Positions 16,632 through 30,778 of a stretch of DNA of 64,000 nt are shown here, piece by piece (position 1 is the stretch's first letter; each line of letters starts with the position of its first letter). The notes under the pieces were generated by a model. That model saw nothing but the letters and a program-made list of their open reading frames with translations. It had not been told where the DNA came from and made no database searches. The translations under genes and the position numbers were made by a program. The DNA comes from Microbacterium allomyrinae (GTDB taxonomy: Bacteria > Actinomycetota > Actinomycetes > Actinomycetales > Microbacteriaceae). The stretch covers positions 1,240,001-1,304,000 of the forward strand of contig NZ_JAGTTN010000001.1 in assembly GCF_020682705.1 (NCBI RefSeq). Direction: 5' to 3'.

Positions 16632-17200
16632 CCCTCGAGTACACGTTCGACATCGACTACACCGTGTGGATGCCGGTGCCCCTGGAGTTCCCGTGGATTG
16701 GGTACGACACCGCGATGTCATGGGCCGCCGACGTCACCGAGGACCTGCTCGCCGGGCGAGGCGCTCCTGAGGAGGTGCGCCGAGCGTTCGCGGCGACCGC
16801 GCTGGAACGGGCGCTCATGCCGGCACCGCTCGAAGAGCCCATCGAGCGGTTCTGGCGCCGTCCCGACACCGGCGCGCCCGATCGGCTGGTGCACCTGTAT
16901 GCGCTGCAGGTGCAGGGCGACCCCGATCCGGACGAGCTGACCGAGCTCGCCCGGACCGGGCTCGGCGGGTTCGTCCAGTCCGTCACGCCTCTCGATCGCA
17001 CGCCGTTCACCACCGCACTCCGGGTGGTGCTCCTGCTCGAGCTTCCCGGTGGGTCGACAGCGACCGTGATGCGCCTGATCGGCGCACGCGACGGCACGGT
17101 TCTGATGCTCGAGCTCGTCGACGACAACGTCGCCGCCGTGGCCTTCCTCGAACCCGAGATCGAGGCGCTGTTCCGCAGCATCCGTCTACGCAGCGCCTGA
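16628..17200 (+). CDS. Hypothetical protein, last gene of the WXG100 operon
   Basis: A 190-residue soluble protein (MTLEYTFDIDYTVWMPVPLE) with no recognisable domain. An acidic N-terminal third precedes a beta-rich C-terminal half containing TALRVVLLLELPGGSTATVM. Its ATG overlaps the preceding stop by 4 nt. A perfect palindromic terminator follows directly, which closes the operon. Confidence 0.65.
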   Translation: MTLEYTFDIDYTVWMPVPLEFPWIGYDTAMSWAADVTEDLLAGRGAPEEVRRAFAATALERALMPAPLEEPIERFWRRPDTGAPDRLVHLYALQVQGDPDPDELTELARTGLGGFVQSVTPLDRTPFTTALRVVLLLELPGGSTATVMRLIGARDGTVLMLELVDDNVAAVAFLEPEIEALFRSIRLRSA

Positions 17201-17222
17201 GGGAGCGCGTCGACGCGCTCCC
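17201..17222. terminator. Perfect 22-bp palindrome terminator
   Basis: GGGAGCGCGTC (17201-17211) is followed at once by its exact complement GACGCGCTCCC (17212-17222). It sits between the convergent WXG100 operon and the 3-hydroxyisobutyrate dehydrogenase gene and can serve both. Confidence 0.7.
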
Positions 17223-17225
17223 GCG

Positions 17226-18125
17226 TCAGACTCTGTCGCCGCGGATCGTGTTGATGATCCCCGAGAAGTCCTGGCCGGCGCCTTCGCCGTCGGCGAACTC
17301 CTGGTAGATCTCACGTGCGAGCCGGCCCATCTTCGCCTCGACTCCGGTCGCGGCGATCGCCTTCTCAGCGAGTCCGAGGTCCTTGTTCATCAGCGCACCG
17401 GCGAAGCCCGGCTGGTAGTCGCGGTTGGCCGGGCTGGTGGGCACGGGACCGGGAACCGGGCAGTTGGTCGTGAGCGCCCAGCACTGGCCCGACGCGTTCG
17501 AGGCGACGTCGAAGAGCGCCTGGTGCGAGAGGCCGAGCCGCTCCCCCAGCACGAAGGCTTCGGCTACGGCGATCTGCGACACCGCGAGGATCATGTTGTT
17601 GCAGACCTTGGCGGCCTGGCCGAGACCTGCGCCGCCGCAGTGCACGACGCGCCGCCCCATCGCCTCGAACAGGGGCCGCGCCGCCTCGAAGTCCTCGTCG
17701 GTGCCGCCCACCATGAACGCGAGCGTCGCGTTCTCGGCGCCGACGACACCGCCCGACACCGGTGCGTCCAGCGACCGGTGCCCCGCGGCCTCGGCGAGCG
17801 CGTGCGCTGCCCTGGCCTCGTCGACGGCGATCGTCGAGCAGTCCACGAAGAGCGCATCGGATGCCGCGACCGCGAGCAGTCCGTCGGCCCCGTCGACACC
17901 GCGATAGGCGCCGAGCACCTGGTCCCCGGTCTGGAACATCGTGATCACGACGGACGCGGCGGTCGCGGCATCCGTCCCCGAGTGGGCCACGGCGACCCCC
18001 GCCTCCCGCGCCGCGTCGACAGCGGCGGGGAACACGTCGAAACCGACCACCTCATGCCCGGAGGTCGCCAGGTTCTTCGCCATCGGAAGCCCCATGTGGC
18101 CGAGGCCCAGGAATGCGATCCTCAT
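17226..18125 (-). CDS. mmsB: 3-hydroxyisobutyrate dehydrogenase
   Basis: A 299-residue NAD-dependent beta-hydroxyacid dehydrogenase that converts 3-hydroxyisobutyrate to methylmalonate semialdehyde in valine breakdown. The Rossmann motif is FLGLGHMGLPMAKNL at residues 5-19, the substrate loop is DAPVSGGVVGAE, and the catalytic Lys lies in GLGQAAKVCNNM. The gene overlaps the upstream acyl-CoA dehydrogenase by 4 nt, which supports a valine pathway assignment over the other acids used by this family. Confidence 0.88.
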   Translation of the reverse strand: MRIAFLGLGHMGLPMAKNLATSGHEVVGFDVFPAAVDAAREAGVAVAHSGTDAATAASVVITMFQTGDQVLGAYRGVDGADGLLAVAASDALFVDCSTIAVDEARAAHALAEAAGHRSLDAPVSGGVVGAENATLAFMVGGTDEDFEAARPLFEAMGRRVVHCGGAGLGQAAKVCNNMILAVSQIAVAEAFVLGERLGLSHQALFDVASNASGQCWALTTNCPVPGPVPTSPANRDYQPGFAGALMNKDLGLAEKAIAATGVEAKMGRLAREIYQEFADGEGAGQDFSGIINTIRGDRV

Positions 18126-19309
18126 CGTCCTGCTCCCAGCAACTGGCGGCCGATGATCACGCGCATGATCTCGTTGGTCCCCTCGAGGATCTGGTGGACG
18201 CGGAGATCGCGCACCACCTTCTCGATCCCGTACTCGTGCAGATAGCCGTAGCCGCCGTGCAGCTGCAGGGCCTCGTTGGCGACGCGGAAGCCGGCGTCGG
18301 TCGCGAAGCGCTTGGCCATCGCGCACCGCATGCTCGCATCGGGAGCCTTCGCGTCGACCGCGGCGGCGGCATCTCGCACCAGAGCACGCGCGGCGTGCAG
18401 CTCGGTGGCCATGTCGGCGAGGCTGAACACGACGGACTGCTTCTCGGCGAGCGGCTCACCGAACGTGAAGCGCTCGTGCACGTAGCGGATGGCGCGATCC
18501 AGAGCCCACTGCGCACCGCCGAGCGAGCATGCGGCGATGTTGATCCGCCCGCCGTCGAGCCCCGACATCGCGATCTTGAAGCCCTGTCCTTCGCTGCCGA
18601 GCATGCTCGCCGCGGGCACGCGGACTTCGTCGAGGATCACCTGGCGGGTGGGCTGCGCGTTCCACCCCATCTTGTGCTCGTTCGCGCCGAACGAGAGCCC
18701 CGGGGTCGCATCGGGGACGAGGAACGCGGTGATGCCGCGCGAACCCCGGTTTCCCGAGCCCGTCGACGAATCGGTGCGCGCCATGACGATGTAGACGGAT
18801 GCCTCGCCCGCCCCCGAGATGAACTGCTTGACTCCCGTCAGCACGTAGTCGTCGCCGTCTCGTACAGCGCTGGTGGTGATGGCGCCGGCATCGGATCCCG
18901 CCCCGGGCTCGGTGAGGCAGTAGCTGCCGAACCCTTCCATGGCCGTCAGGCGCGGCAGCCACTCGCGGCGCTGTGCCTCGGTGCCGTACGAGTCGATCAT
19001 CCACGCCACCATGTTGTGGATCGAGATGTAGGCGGCGATCGCGGTATCGCCCTGCGCGAGCTCCTCGAAGATCGCCGCCGCGTCGGAGCGGGTGAGGCCC
19101 GTGCCGCCGACGTCCTCGCGCACATAGATGCCGCCGAGGCCGAGTTCACCGCCGCGCCGGAGGGTCTCGCGGGGGAAGTGCGACTGCGCATCCCATTCGA
19201 GGGCGTGAGGGGCGAGCTCCGTCTGGGCGAAGTCGCGCACCGCCTCGAGAATCGCGTCGCGCTCATCGCTGGTGAGAGTCAGGGGTTCTGGGGTGATCGT
19301 GGTGGGCAC
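18122..19309 (-). CDS. Acyl-CoA dehydrogenase (probable isobutyryl-CoA dehydrogenase)
   Basis: A 395-residue FAD-dependent acyl-CoA dehydrogenase of full length. Visible are YCLTEPGAGSDAGA (FAD/substrate loop), GGRINIAACSLG, QLHGGYGYLHEYG and the C-terminal LEGTNEIMRVIIGR. Coupling to 3-hydroxyisobutyrate dehydrogenase points to isobutyryl-CoA as substrate, with electrons delivered to ETF. The GTG at 19309 has GAAGGAG upstream, which selects it over longer in-frame starts. Confidence 0.85.
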   Translation of the reverse strand: MPTTITPEPLTLTSDERDAILEAVRDFAQTELAPHALEWDAQSHFPRETLRRGGELGLGGIYVREDVGGTGLTRSDAAAIFEELAQGDTAIAAYISIHNMVAWMIDSYGTEAQRREWLPRLTAMEGFGSYCLTEPGAGSDAGAITTSAVRDGDDYVLTGVKQFISGAGEASVYIVMARTDSSTGSGNRGSRGITAFLVPDATPGLSFGANEHKMGWNAQPTRQVILDEVRVPAASMLGSEGQGFKIAMSGLDGGRINIAACSLGGAQWALDRAIRYVHERFTFGEPLAEKQSVVFSLADMATELHAARALVRDAAAAVDAKAPDASMRCAMAKRFATDAGFRVANEALQLHGGYGYLHEYGIEKVVRDLRVHQILEGTNEIMRVIIGRQLLGAGR

Positions 19310-19388
19310 CGTTGCTCCTTCGGCGATCCGGCGACGCCCTCGTGGGGCTTCGCGATCAGCGTTCTCGTGCCGCCATCGGCACGAAACG

Positions 19389-19422
19389 ATTTTACATGGA
19401 TGTCCTAGTAATTGTGAGGACA
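19389..19422 (-). promoter_or_regulatory. Promoter and operator of the acyl-CoA dehydrogenase operon
   Basis: On the minus strand TCACAA (19412-19417) and TAAAAT (19389-19394) are spaced 17 nt as -35 and -10. TGTCCT (19401-19406) and AGGACA (19417-19422) form a 6-bp inverted repeat with a 10-bp spacer overlapping this promoter, as expected for a repressor site. Confidence 0.5.
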
Positions 19423-19491
19423 CCCGTGAATCGGTTCGCCGTGAGCGACGAGGTCCGAACGCCGCGGCATCCGAACCCCGTCGTGCGGTCT

Positions 19492-19824
19492 CTACTGGCT
19501 CCAAGGAGCGAAGGCGCGCAGCTCTATCTGCCCGTTACGGGCCATCGGATGCCGCGACGCGATCTCGACCGCCTCGTCGAGGTCGTCGACCTCGAGGATG
19601 TCGAAGCCGAGGATCACCTCGCTGGTCTCGGCGAAGGGGCCGCGCGTCGTGAGCACCTTTCCGCCGCGCACCGTGACGACGGTGGCATCGGACGCCGGGG
19701 CGAGCACTTCGCCGATGACCCGCTTGCCGCTCGCGTCGAGCGGGTCGACCCACAGGTCGATGTCGGACTCGTCGCTCGGCTGGTCGGGCTGAGCGGAGCT
19801 GACGACGAACATCATGAACTTCAT
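19492..19824 (-). CDS. YCII-related (DGPF-type) domain protein
   Basis: A 110-residue ferredoxin-like-fold protein of the YCII family. It begins MKFMMFVVSSAQ and carries VLTTRGPFAETSEVILGFDI and the ASRHPMARNGQIELR segment near the end. Family members are often encoded with ECF sigma factors; none is next to it here. AAAGGA upstream fixes the ATG. Function is unknown. Confidence 0.8.
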   Translation of the reverse strand: MKFMMFVVSSAQPDQPSDESDIDLWVDPLDASGKRVIGEVLAPASDATVVTVRGGKVLTTRGPFAETSEVILGFDILEVDDLDEAVEIASRHPMARNGQIELRAFAPWSQ

Positions 19825-19945
19825 GGACTGATCCTTTCGGTCGGGGGCGGACTCGCACCACCCTCACTTCGGACGTCGTCCGGGGCGCACCGATGTCGAC
19901 ACTTCGTTCGCGCGCTCCAGACCGGGAACCCGTATGCTCGCGCGC

Positions 19946-20047
19946 ATGACCGATGTCGCGACAAGGCCCCGGCCCGGAACCAGTGTGCACGGCTTGTCCG
20001 CACCGCTCCTGCTGGTGAGCGGACTCGTCGTCAGGTTGAGCCTGTGA
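19946..20047 (+). CDS. Possible 33-residue leader ORF upstream of the lipoprotein gene
   Basis: An ORF of 33 codons (MTDVATRPRPGTSVHGLSAP, then a Leu/Val-rich end) starts 7 nt after TATGCT and ends in TGATG, overlapping the lipoprotein start. This arrangement would couple translation of the two. The 3' part (about 20022-20045) resembles a dispersed repeat seen in related genomes, so the ORF may be incidental. Confidence 0.3.
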   Translation: MTDVATRPRPGTSVHGLSAPLLLVSGLVVRLSL

Positions 20048-20475
20048 TGCTCGCGCGGCAGGCCCGCGGCGTCGGACTCGCGCTCGTCGCGCTCGTGGTC
20101 TCGGGATGCGCGACCGGACCCTCCGGGGACGGGTCGCAGGCCGATCGAGTGGTGCGCGGCATCCCCGAGGTCTGGAGCGGCCCGAACATCGACCCGCTCG
20201 AAGGCGGCCCCGTCGTCGGCTGGATCGATGACGACGAGTTCGCGGTCGTCACGATGGGCAGCGGCAGCTGCCCGCCGGTGGCGCGAGAGCCGGAGGTCGT
20301 AGGCCCGGGCGAGCTGCGCGTCACGTTCGGCCCCTCGCCGCACGACCCGTGCACGGCGGACATGAGCACGACGACGCACGTCTTCGCGCTCCCCGCCGAA
20401 GTCACCGACCGACCGGTGACGATCACCGTGACGTTCGAGGACTGGAACGAGGAGTTCGTGCTCGAGCTGCCCTGA
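20047..20475 (+). CDS. Small lipoprotein
   Basis: A 142-residue lipoprotein. The signal peptide ends in the lipobox VVSGC, with the acylated cysteine at residue 21. The mature part is a small beta-rich domain with a Cys pair (SCPPVA and DPCTAD), probably a disulfide, and ends FEDWNEEFVLELP. I do not recognise the family. The ATG directly overlaps the end of a short upstream ORF, and no ribosome-binding site is obvious. Confidence 0.75.
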   Translation: MLARQARGVGLALVALVVSGCATGPSGDGSQADRVVRGIPEVWSGPNIDPLEGGPVVGWIDDDEFAVVTMGSGSCPPVAREPEVVGPGELRVTFGPSPHDPCTADMSTTTHVFALPAEVTDRPVTITVTFEDWNEEFVLELP

Positions 20476-20507
20476 ACGCTCGTCGCGTCTTCGTCACCGC
20501 TCACACG

Positions 20508-20552
20508 CCCGCTCGCCCAACGACCGGGGATGCGGGTCGTTGGGCGAGCGGG
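20508..20552. terminator. Strong bidirectional terminator
   Basis: A perfect 18-bp stem (20508-20525 with 20535-20552) around a 9-nt loop separates the convergent lipoprotein and amylopullulanase genes. Confidence 0.85.
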
Positions 20553-20574
20553 GTGGAAAGGAGATGCTCTCCCG

Positions 20575-26598
<6,024 letters not shown>

Positions 26599-26656
26599 AA
26601 GGCTCCAGGGGTGGGGCGGGGCACGGCTACGTGCCCGAGGTTGCGGTGTGCGGCCG

Positions 26657-26695
26657 ACGCTAGCAGTGGCTCAGGCGAAAATGCAAGCGCTTACA
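26657..26695 (-). promoter_or_regulatory. Amylopullulanase promoter with LacI-type operator
   Basis: On the minus strand TTGCAT (26681-26686) and TAGCGT (26657-26662) form -35 and -10 with an 18-nt spacer. The palindrome TGTAAGCGCTTGCA (26682-26695), a classic LacI-family half-site pair, covers the -35, so a sugar-responsive repressor should block transcription. Confidence 0.7.
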
Positions 26696-26759
26696 GGTCA
26701 CAGAATCGTCTCGTCCAGCGGATGCCGCACCCGACGGCATCCGCTCGTTCGCCCCGCGC

Positions 26760-26771
26760 GCAATCGCTTGC
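26760..26771. promoter_or_regulatory. Second LacI-type operator
   Basis: GCAATCGCTTGC fits the GCAANCGNTTGC palindrome of LacI-family repressors. It lies 77 bp upstream of the first site, a spacing that would permit looping. Confidence 0.5.
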
Positions 26772-26797
26772 AGGCCGGACGTGAGCGGCGGGTCCGG

Positions 26798-27973
26798 CTA
26801 GAGCCGCTCGATGATCGTGGCGTTGGCCATGCCGCCGCCCTCGCACATCGTCTGCAGGCCGAACCGGCCGTCCGTCGCCTCGAGGTGCGCCACCAGTGTG
26901 CCGAGCAGCCGGGTTCCCGATGCGCCCACGGCGTGGCCGAGCGCGATCGCACCGCCCCACGGGTTGAGCTTCGCGGGATCCGCGTCGAACTCCCGCTGCC
27001 ATGCCAGGGGCACCGAGGCGAACGCCTCGTTCACCTCGTACGCGTCGAGATCGTCCATCGACAGTCCGCTGCGCTCGAGGATGCGTCGCGTCGCCGGAAT
27101 GGGACCGGTGAGCATGAGCATCGGGTCGTCGCCCACCACCGCGAACGAGTGGAAGCGCGCCCGCGGAGCCAGCCCCAGCTGCGCGGCCGTGTCTTCGCCC
27201 ATGATGAGAACCGCCGAGGCGGCATCGGTCAGCGGCGAGGAGTTGCCGGGCGTGATCTTGAAGTCCAGCTCCGGGAAGCGCGCGACGATCTCATCGGTCC
27301 GGAACGCGGGTGCCAGCCCCGCGAGGCCCTCGACGGTCGTCCCGGCGCGCACGGTCTCGTCTCGGGCGAGCACGCCGTCGGCGGTGGCCACCGGGAGCAG
27401 CTGCGAGTCGAAAGCACCGCGGGACCAGGCATCGGTCGCCCGTCGATGCGACTCGGCCGAGAACGAGTCCAGCTCGTCGCGCGTGAAGCCCCAGCGCTGG
27501 GCGATGAGCTCGGCGGAGACGCCCTGCCCCACGAGACCCTCGGGATAGCGGGCGGCGATTCCTGCGGGAAGCGTCGCGCCGGTGCGCGAGGAGCCGAGGG
27601 GCACACGGCTCATCGATTCGACGCCGGCGGCGATCACGATGTCGTACGCACCCGCGATCACGCCCTGCGCGGCGAAGTGCGCTGCCTGCTGACTCGACCC
27701 GCACTGCCGGTCGATCGTGGCCGCCGGCACCGACTCGGCGAACCCCGCGGCGAGTGCCGCCTGGCGCGCGATGTTGCCGCCCTGGTCGCCGAGCTGGCTC
27801 ACACATCCCATCAGCACGTCGTCGACCTGCCGCGAGTCGAGGCCGTTGCGCTCGAGAAGGGCGGTGAGCACTCCCGCGGCGAGATCGACCGGATGCACTC
27901 CGCTGAGGCCGCCTCCTGGTTTACCCCTGCCGGACGGGGTGCGGACGACGTCGACGATGACGGCCTGGCGCAT
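26798..27973 (-). CDS. Acetyl-CoA C-acyltransferase (thiolase)
   Basis: A 391-residue thiolase of standard length. The nucleophilic Cys is in IDRQCGSSQQA (about residue 90), the GHAVGASG motif carries the active-site His, and the second Cys is in MCEGGGMANA. It cleaves 3-ketoacyl-CoA or condenses acetyl-CoA. It is the last gene on the strand of the propionate cluster, 57 bp after the hotdog gene, and has its own good AGGAGG site. Substrate length cannot be told. Confidence 0.88.
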   Translation of the reverse strand: MRQAVIVDVVRTPSGRGKPGGGLSGVHPVDLAAGVLTALLERNGLDSRQVDDVLMGCVSQLGDQGGNIARQAALAAGFAESVPAATIDRQCGSSQQAAHFAAQGVIAGAYDIVIAAGVESMSRVPLGSSRTGATLPAGIAARYPEGLVGQGVSAELIAQRWGFTRDELDSFSAESHRRATDAWSRGAFDSQLLPVATADGVLARDETVRAGTTVEGLAGLAPAFRTDEIVARFPELDFKITPGNSSPLTDAASAVLIMGEDTAAQLGLAPRARFHSFAVVGDDPMLMLTGPIPATRRILERSGLSMDDLDAYEVNEAFASVPLAWQREFDADPAKLNPWGGAIALGHAVGASGTRLLGTLVAHLEATDGRFGLQTMCEGGGMANATIIERL

Positions 27974-28030
27974 GAGAGCCTCCTGCTCACAAGCCTAGAA
28001 CTCGAATGGATGGCGCGGGCCGGGTGCGGG

Positions 28031-28486
28031 TCAGCCGCGGGCCTCGGGCGTCGCGTAGGTGCTGCGCTGCTCGATGACCGCCAGCGTGCAGCGGGAGATG
28101 CAGATGAGCTTGCCCGCGTCGTCGATGATGCGGATCTCCCACACGTGCGCGCGGCGGCCGATGTTGACGGCGGTCACGATTCCGGTGACCCAGCCCGACG
28201 AGATCGGGCGGATGTGGTTCGCGTTGATCTCCTGCCCCACCACGTGGAAGCGCTCGCGGTCCACCGCGAGGTAGCCCGCCCACGACGCGAGCGTCTCGGC
28301 GAACGCGATGGATGCCCCGCCGTGCAGCACGCCGGCCGGCTGCACGGTGCGATGGTCCACCGGCATCCGTCCGACGAGAGCGTCATCGCGGATCTCGACG
28401 ATCTCGACGCCGAGGTTCTCGATCATGGTGCCCGGCGCCATCCCGCCGAGGTCGATGTCGGCGAGGTCGCCGTGCCAGATGCTCAC
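28031..28486 (-). CDS. PaaI-type hotdog thioesterase
   Basis: A 151-residue hotdog protein with TVQPAGVLHGGASIAFAETL, the HGG active-site block of PaaI-like acyl-CoA thioesterases. The GTG at 28486 has GAGGAG upstream and overlaps the prpC stop by 4 nt, so it is translated with methylcitrate synthase. A housekeeping role releasing stalled acyl-CoA in propionate metabolism is inferred from this coupling. Confidence 0.82.
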   Translation of the reverse strand: MSIWHGDLADIDLGGMAPGTMIENLGVEIVEIRDDALVGRMPVDHRTVQPAGVLHGGASIAFAETLASWAGYLAVDRERFHVVGQEINANHIRPISSGWVTGIVTAVNIGRRAHVWEIRIIDDAGKLICISRCTLAVIEQRSTYATPEARG

Positions 28487-29673
28487 CCCGCAGACTCCTC
28501 GGCGCGGTCGGCGGTCGCCAGGGATGCGGCATCCGGAACGTAGCCGTCGACGTGACGCTCTGGCGGACCGTTGTACTCGGACAGCGGGCGGATGAGGGCG
28601 TTCGACGCCGCCTGCTCCATGATGTGCGCGGTCCATCCGGTCACGCGCGCCGCGACGAACAGGGGCGTGAAGGTGAGCGTGTCGAAGCCGATGAGCTTGT
28701 ACGCGGGCCCCGACGGGTAGTCGAGGTTCGGGTAGATTCCCTTTCGGCCGACGAACTCGGACTCGAGGGTGTCGTACAGCGCCGCGACATCCGGGCGGTC
28801 GTAGTGCTCGACCAGCGTGTCGAGCGCGGCCTTCATCGTGGGCACGCGCGAATCGCCCCGCTTGTAGACCCGATGGCCGAAGCCCATGATCTTCCGCTTC
28901 TCGGCGAGGGCCTTGTCGAGCCACGGACCCACGTTCTCAGCGGTTCCGATCTCATCGAAGATGTGCAGCACGGCTTCGTTCGCGCCACCGTGCAGCGGGC
29001 CCTTCAACGCGCCGATCGCGGCGACGACGGCCGAGTACAGGTCGCTGAGGGTGGACGTGACGACGCGGGCGGTGAACGTCGAGGCGTTGAACGAGTGCTC
29101 GGCGTACAGCACCATCGAGCGGTTGAACGCGTCGACCACGACGGGGTCGGACTCTTCACCGAAGGTCATCCACAGGAAGTTCGCCGCATAGTCCAGGTCG
29201 TCGCGCGGGGCCACCGGCTGCTGCCCACGACGTCGGCGCTGGCCGTACGCGACGATGGCGGGGAGCACGGCGAACAGCCGGATGCTGCGTGCCAGGTTCT
29301 CCTCCACGCTCCCGGCCACATCGAGCACCGACCCGGTGCCGGCGAGGTCGCGCGCGCCGATGAGGCTCACGGCGGTGCGCACCTCGTCCATCGGATGCGC
29401 GTCCAGCGGCACGAGATCGATCGCGGCGCGGACGTCGGCGGGCAGCGACCGGTACGACCGCTCGGTCGCCCGCAGCTGCGCGAGCTGCACGTCATCGGGC
29501 AGATCGCCGTTCCACAGCAGGTACGCGACGGCCTCGAACGACTGCGTCGCCGCGAGTTCCTGCACCGGATACCCGCGGTACAGCAGCGAGTTCGTGTCGG
29601 GATTGACCTTCGACACCGCCGTGTAGTCGACGACGACGCCGGCGAGGCCCTTCTTGATGTCGGGTTCTGTCAT
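28483..29673 (-). CDS. prpC: 2-methylcitrate synthase / citrate synthase
   Basis: A 396-residue type-II citrate synthase-like enzyme that condenses propionyl-CoA with oxaloacetate. Signatures are LKGPLHGGANEAV (His), MGFGHRVYKRGDSR (His) and an Asp in the TLTFTPLFVAARVTGW region. Its position between prpB and a hotdog gene marks it as the methylcitrate enzyme rather than housekeeping GltA. GGAGAG stands 10 nt before the ATG. Confidence 0.92.
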   Translation of the reverse strand: MTEPDIKKGLAGVVVDYTAVSKVNPDTNSLLYRGYPVQELAATQSFEAVAYLLWNGDLPDDVQLAQLRATERSYRSLPADVRAAIDLVPLDAHPMDEVRTAVSLIGARDLAGTGSVLDVAGSVEENLARSIRLFAVLPAIVAYGQRRRRGQQPVAPRDDLDYAANFLWMTFGEESDPVVVDAFNRSMVLYAEHSFNASTFTARVVTSTLSDLYSAVVAAIGALKGPLHGGANEAVLHIFDEIGTAENVGPWLDKALAEKRKIMGFGHRVYKRGDSRVPTMKAALDTLVEHYDRPDVAALYDTLESEFVGRKGIYPNLDYPSGPAYKLIGFDTLTFTPLFVAARVTGWTAHIMEQAASNALIRPLSEYNGPPERHVDGYVPDAASLATADRAEESAG

Positions 29674-29701
29674 GACTGCTGCTCTCCTTCGAGGTGGTGC
29701 G

Positions 29702-29773
29702 TGTCCCGAAGTGCGTCGCTGTGCGAGTGATCCAGCGATGAGGATCGGGGCTTGCGGTGAGAACTTCGGGACA
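29702..29773. promoter_or_regulatory. Nested inverted repeats between prpB and prpC
   Basis: TGTCCCGAAGT (29702-29712) and ACTTCGGGACA (29763-29773) are perfect 11-bp arms 50 nt apart. They enclose a smaller hairpin (GATCC and GGATC, 8-nt loop). In the 104-bp gap of the mRNA this could tune processing or relative expression of the two enzymes. Confidence 0.45.
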
Positions 29774-29777
29774 TGGG

Positions 29778-30677
29778 TCAGCGGGAGATCTGGAAGTTGA
29801 AGACGTCCTGGTCGAAGTGGTTGTACTGCTCGTAGTCGATGAGCTCGTACAGGTCGGCGCGATGCTGCATCTCGCCGAGCTTCGATGTCAGGTGCCCCTC
29901 CTCATCGAGGGTGTCGAGAGCGCGGGATGCCGCCCCCATCGCGATCCGCAGCAGCGAGACGGGCCAGATCACGATGTTCACCCCGACGTCGCGCAGCTGA
30001 TCGACCGAGAACAGCTCCGACTTTCCGAACTCGGTCATGTTCGCGAGGATCGGCACGTCTACGGCGGCGCGGATCGCGGCGAACTCCTCGAGCGTGCGCA
30101 TCGCCTCGGGGAAGACGGCATCCGCCCCCGCATCGACGAGCGCCTTCGCGCGGTCGATCGCGGAATCCATCCCCTCCACCGCGCGGATGTCGGTGCGCGC
30201 CATGATGAGGAAGTTCGGGTCGCGGCGAGCGTCGGCCGCGGCGCGGATGCGCTTGATCGCGGTGTTCTCGTCGACGACGGCCTTGCCGTCGAGGTGCCCG
30301 CAGCGCTTCGGGTTGATCTGATCCTCGATGTGCGTGCCGGCCAGGCCCGCGTCTTCGAGCGTCTGAATCGTACGCGCCACGTTCATCGGCTCGCCGAACC
30401 CGGTGTCGGCGTCGATGATGGCCGGCAGATCGGTCATCCGGGCGATCTGCTGACCACGACCGGCGACCTCGGTGAGCGTCGTGAGTCCGATGTCGGGCAG
30501 CCCGAGGTCGGCGGAGAGCACGGCGCCCGAGATGTAGACCCCCTCGAACCCCTTGCGCTCGATGAGTCGCGCGGAGAGCGGATTGAACGCGCCCGGGAAC
30601 CGCAGCAGCTCGCCGGTCGCGAGGCGTTCGCGGAAGAGACGGCGCTTCTCGTGGGCGGGCACGGTGGAGTACAGCAT
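29778..30677 (-). CDS. prpB: 2-methylisocitrate lyase
   Basis: A 299-residue lyase of the isocitrate lyase/PEP mutase family that splits 2-methylisocitrate into pyruvate and succinate. The signature NPKRCGHLDGKAV (about residues 121-133) holds the catalytic Cys, and DADTGFGEP binds Mg2+. It lies between prpD and prpC on the same strand. GAGGA about 8 nt upstream marks the start. Confidence 0.94.
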   Translation of the reverse strand: MLYSTVPAHEKRRLFRERLATGELLRFPGAFNPLSARLIERKGFEGVYISGAVLSADLGLPDIGLTTLTEVAGRGQQIARMTDLPAIIDADTGFGEPMNVARTIQTLEDAGLAGTHIEDQINPKRCGHLDGKAVVDENTAIKRIRAAADARRDPNFLIMARTDIRAVEGMDSAIDRAKALVDAGADAVFPEAMRTLEEFAAIRAAVDVPILANMTEFGKSELFSVDQLRDVGVNIVIWPVSLLRIAMGAASRALDTLDEEGHLTSKLGEMQHRADLYELIDYEQYNHFDQDVFNFQISR

Positions 30678-30778
30678 CGGTCAGTCCTCGGCCCTCTCGC
30701 GTTGAGGATTCAGGAGACCCGCCCTGAGCGAGCCCCCACGATCGGCGTTCTCGACGCCCCGCCCCGCGGAGTCAGCCA

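Noticed and set aside
28312..29730. Plus-strand frame of 472 codons opposite prpC
   Set aside because: Shadow of a well-supported citrate synthase-family gene.
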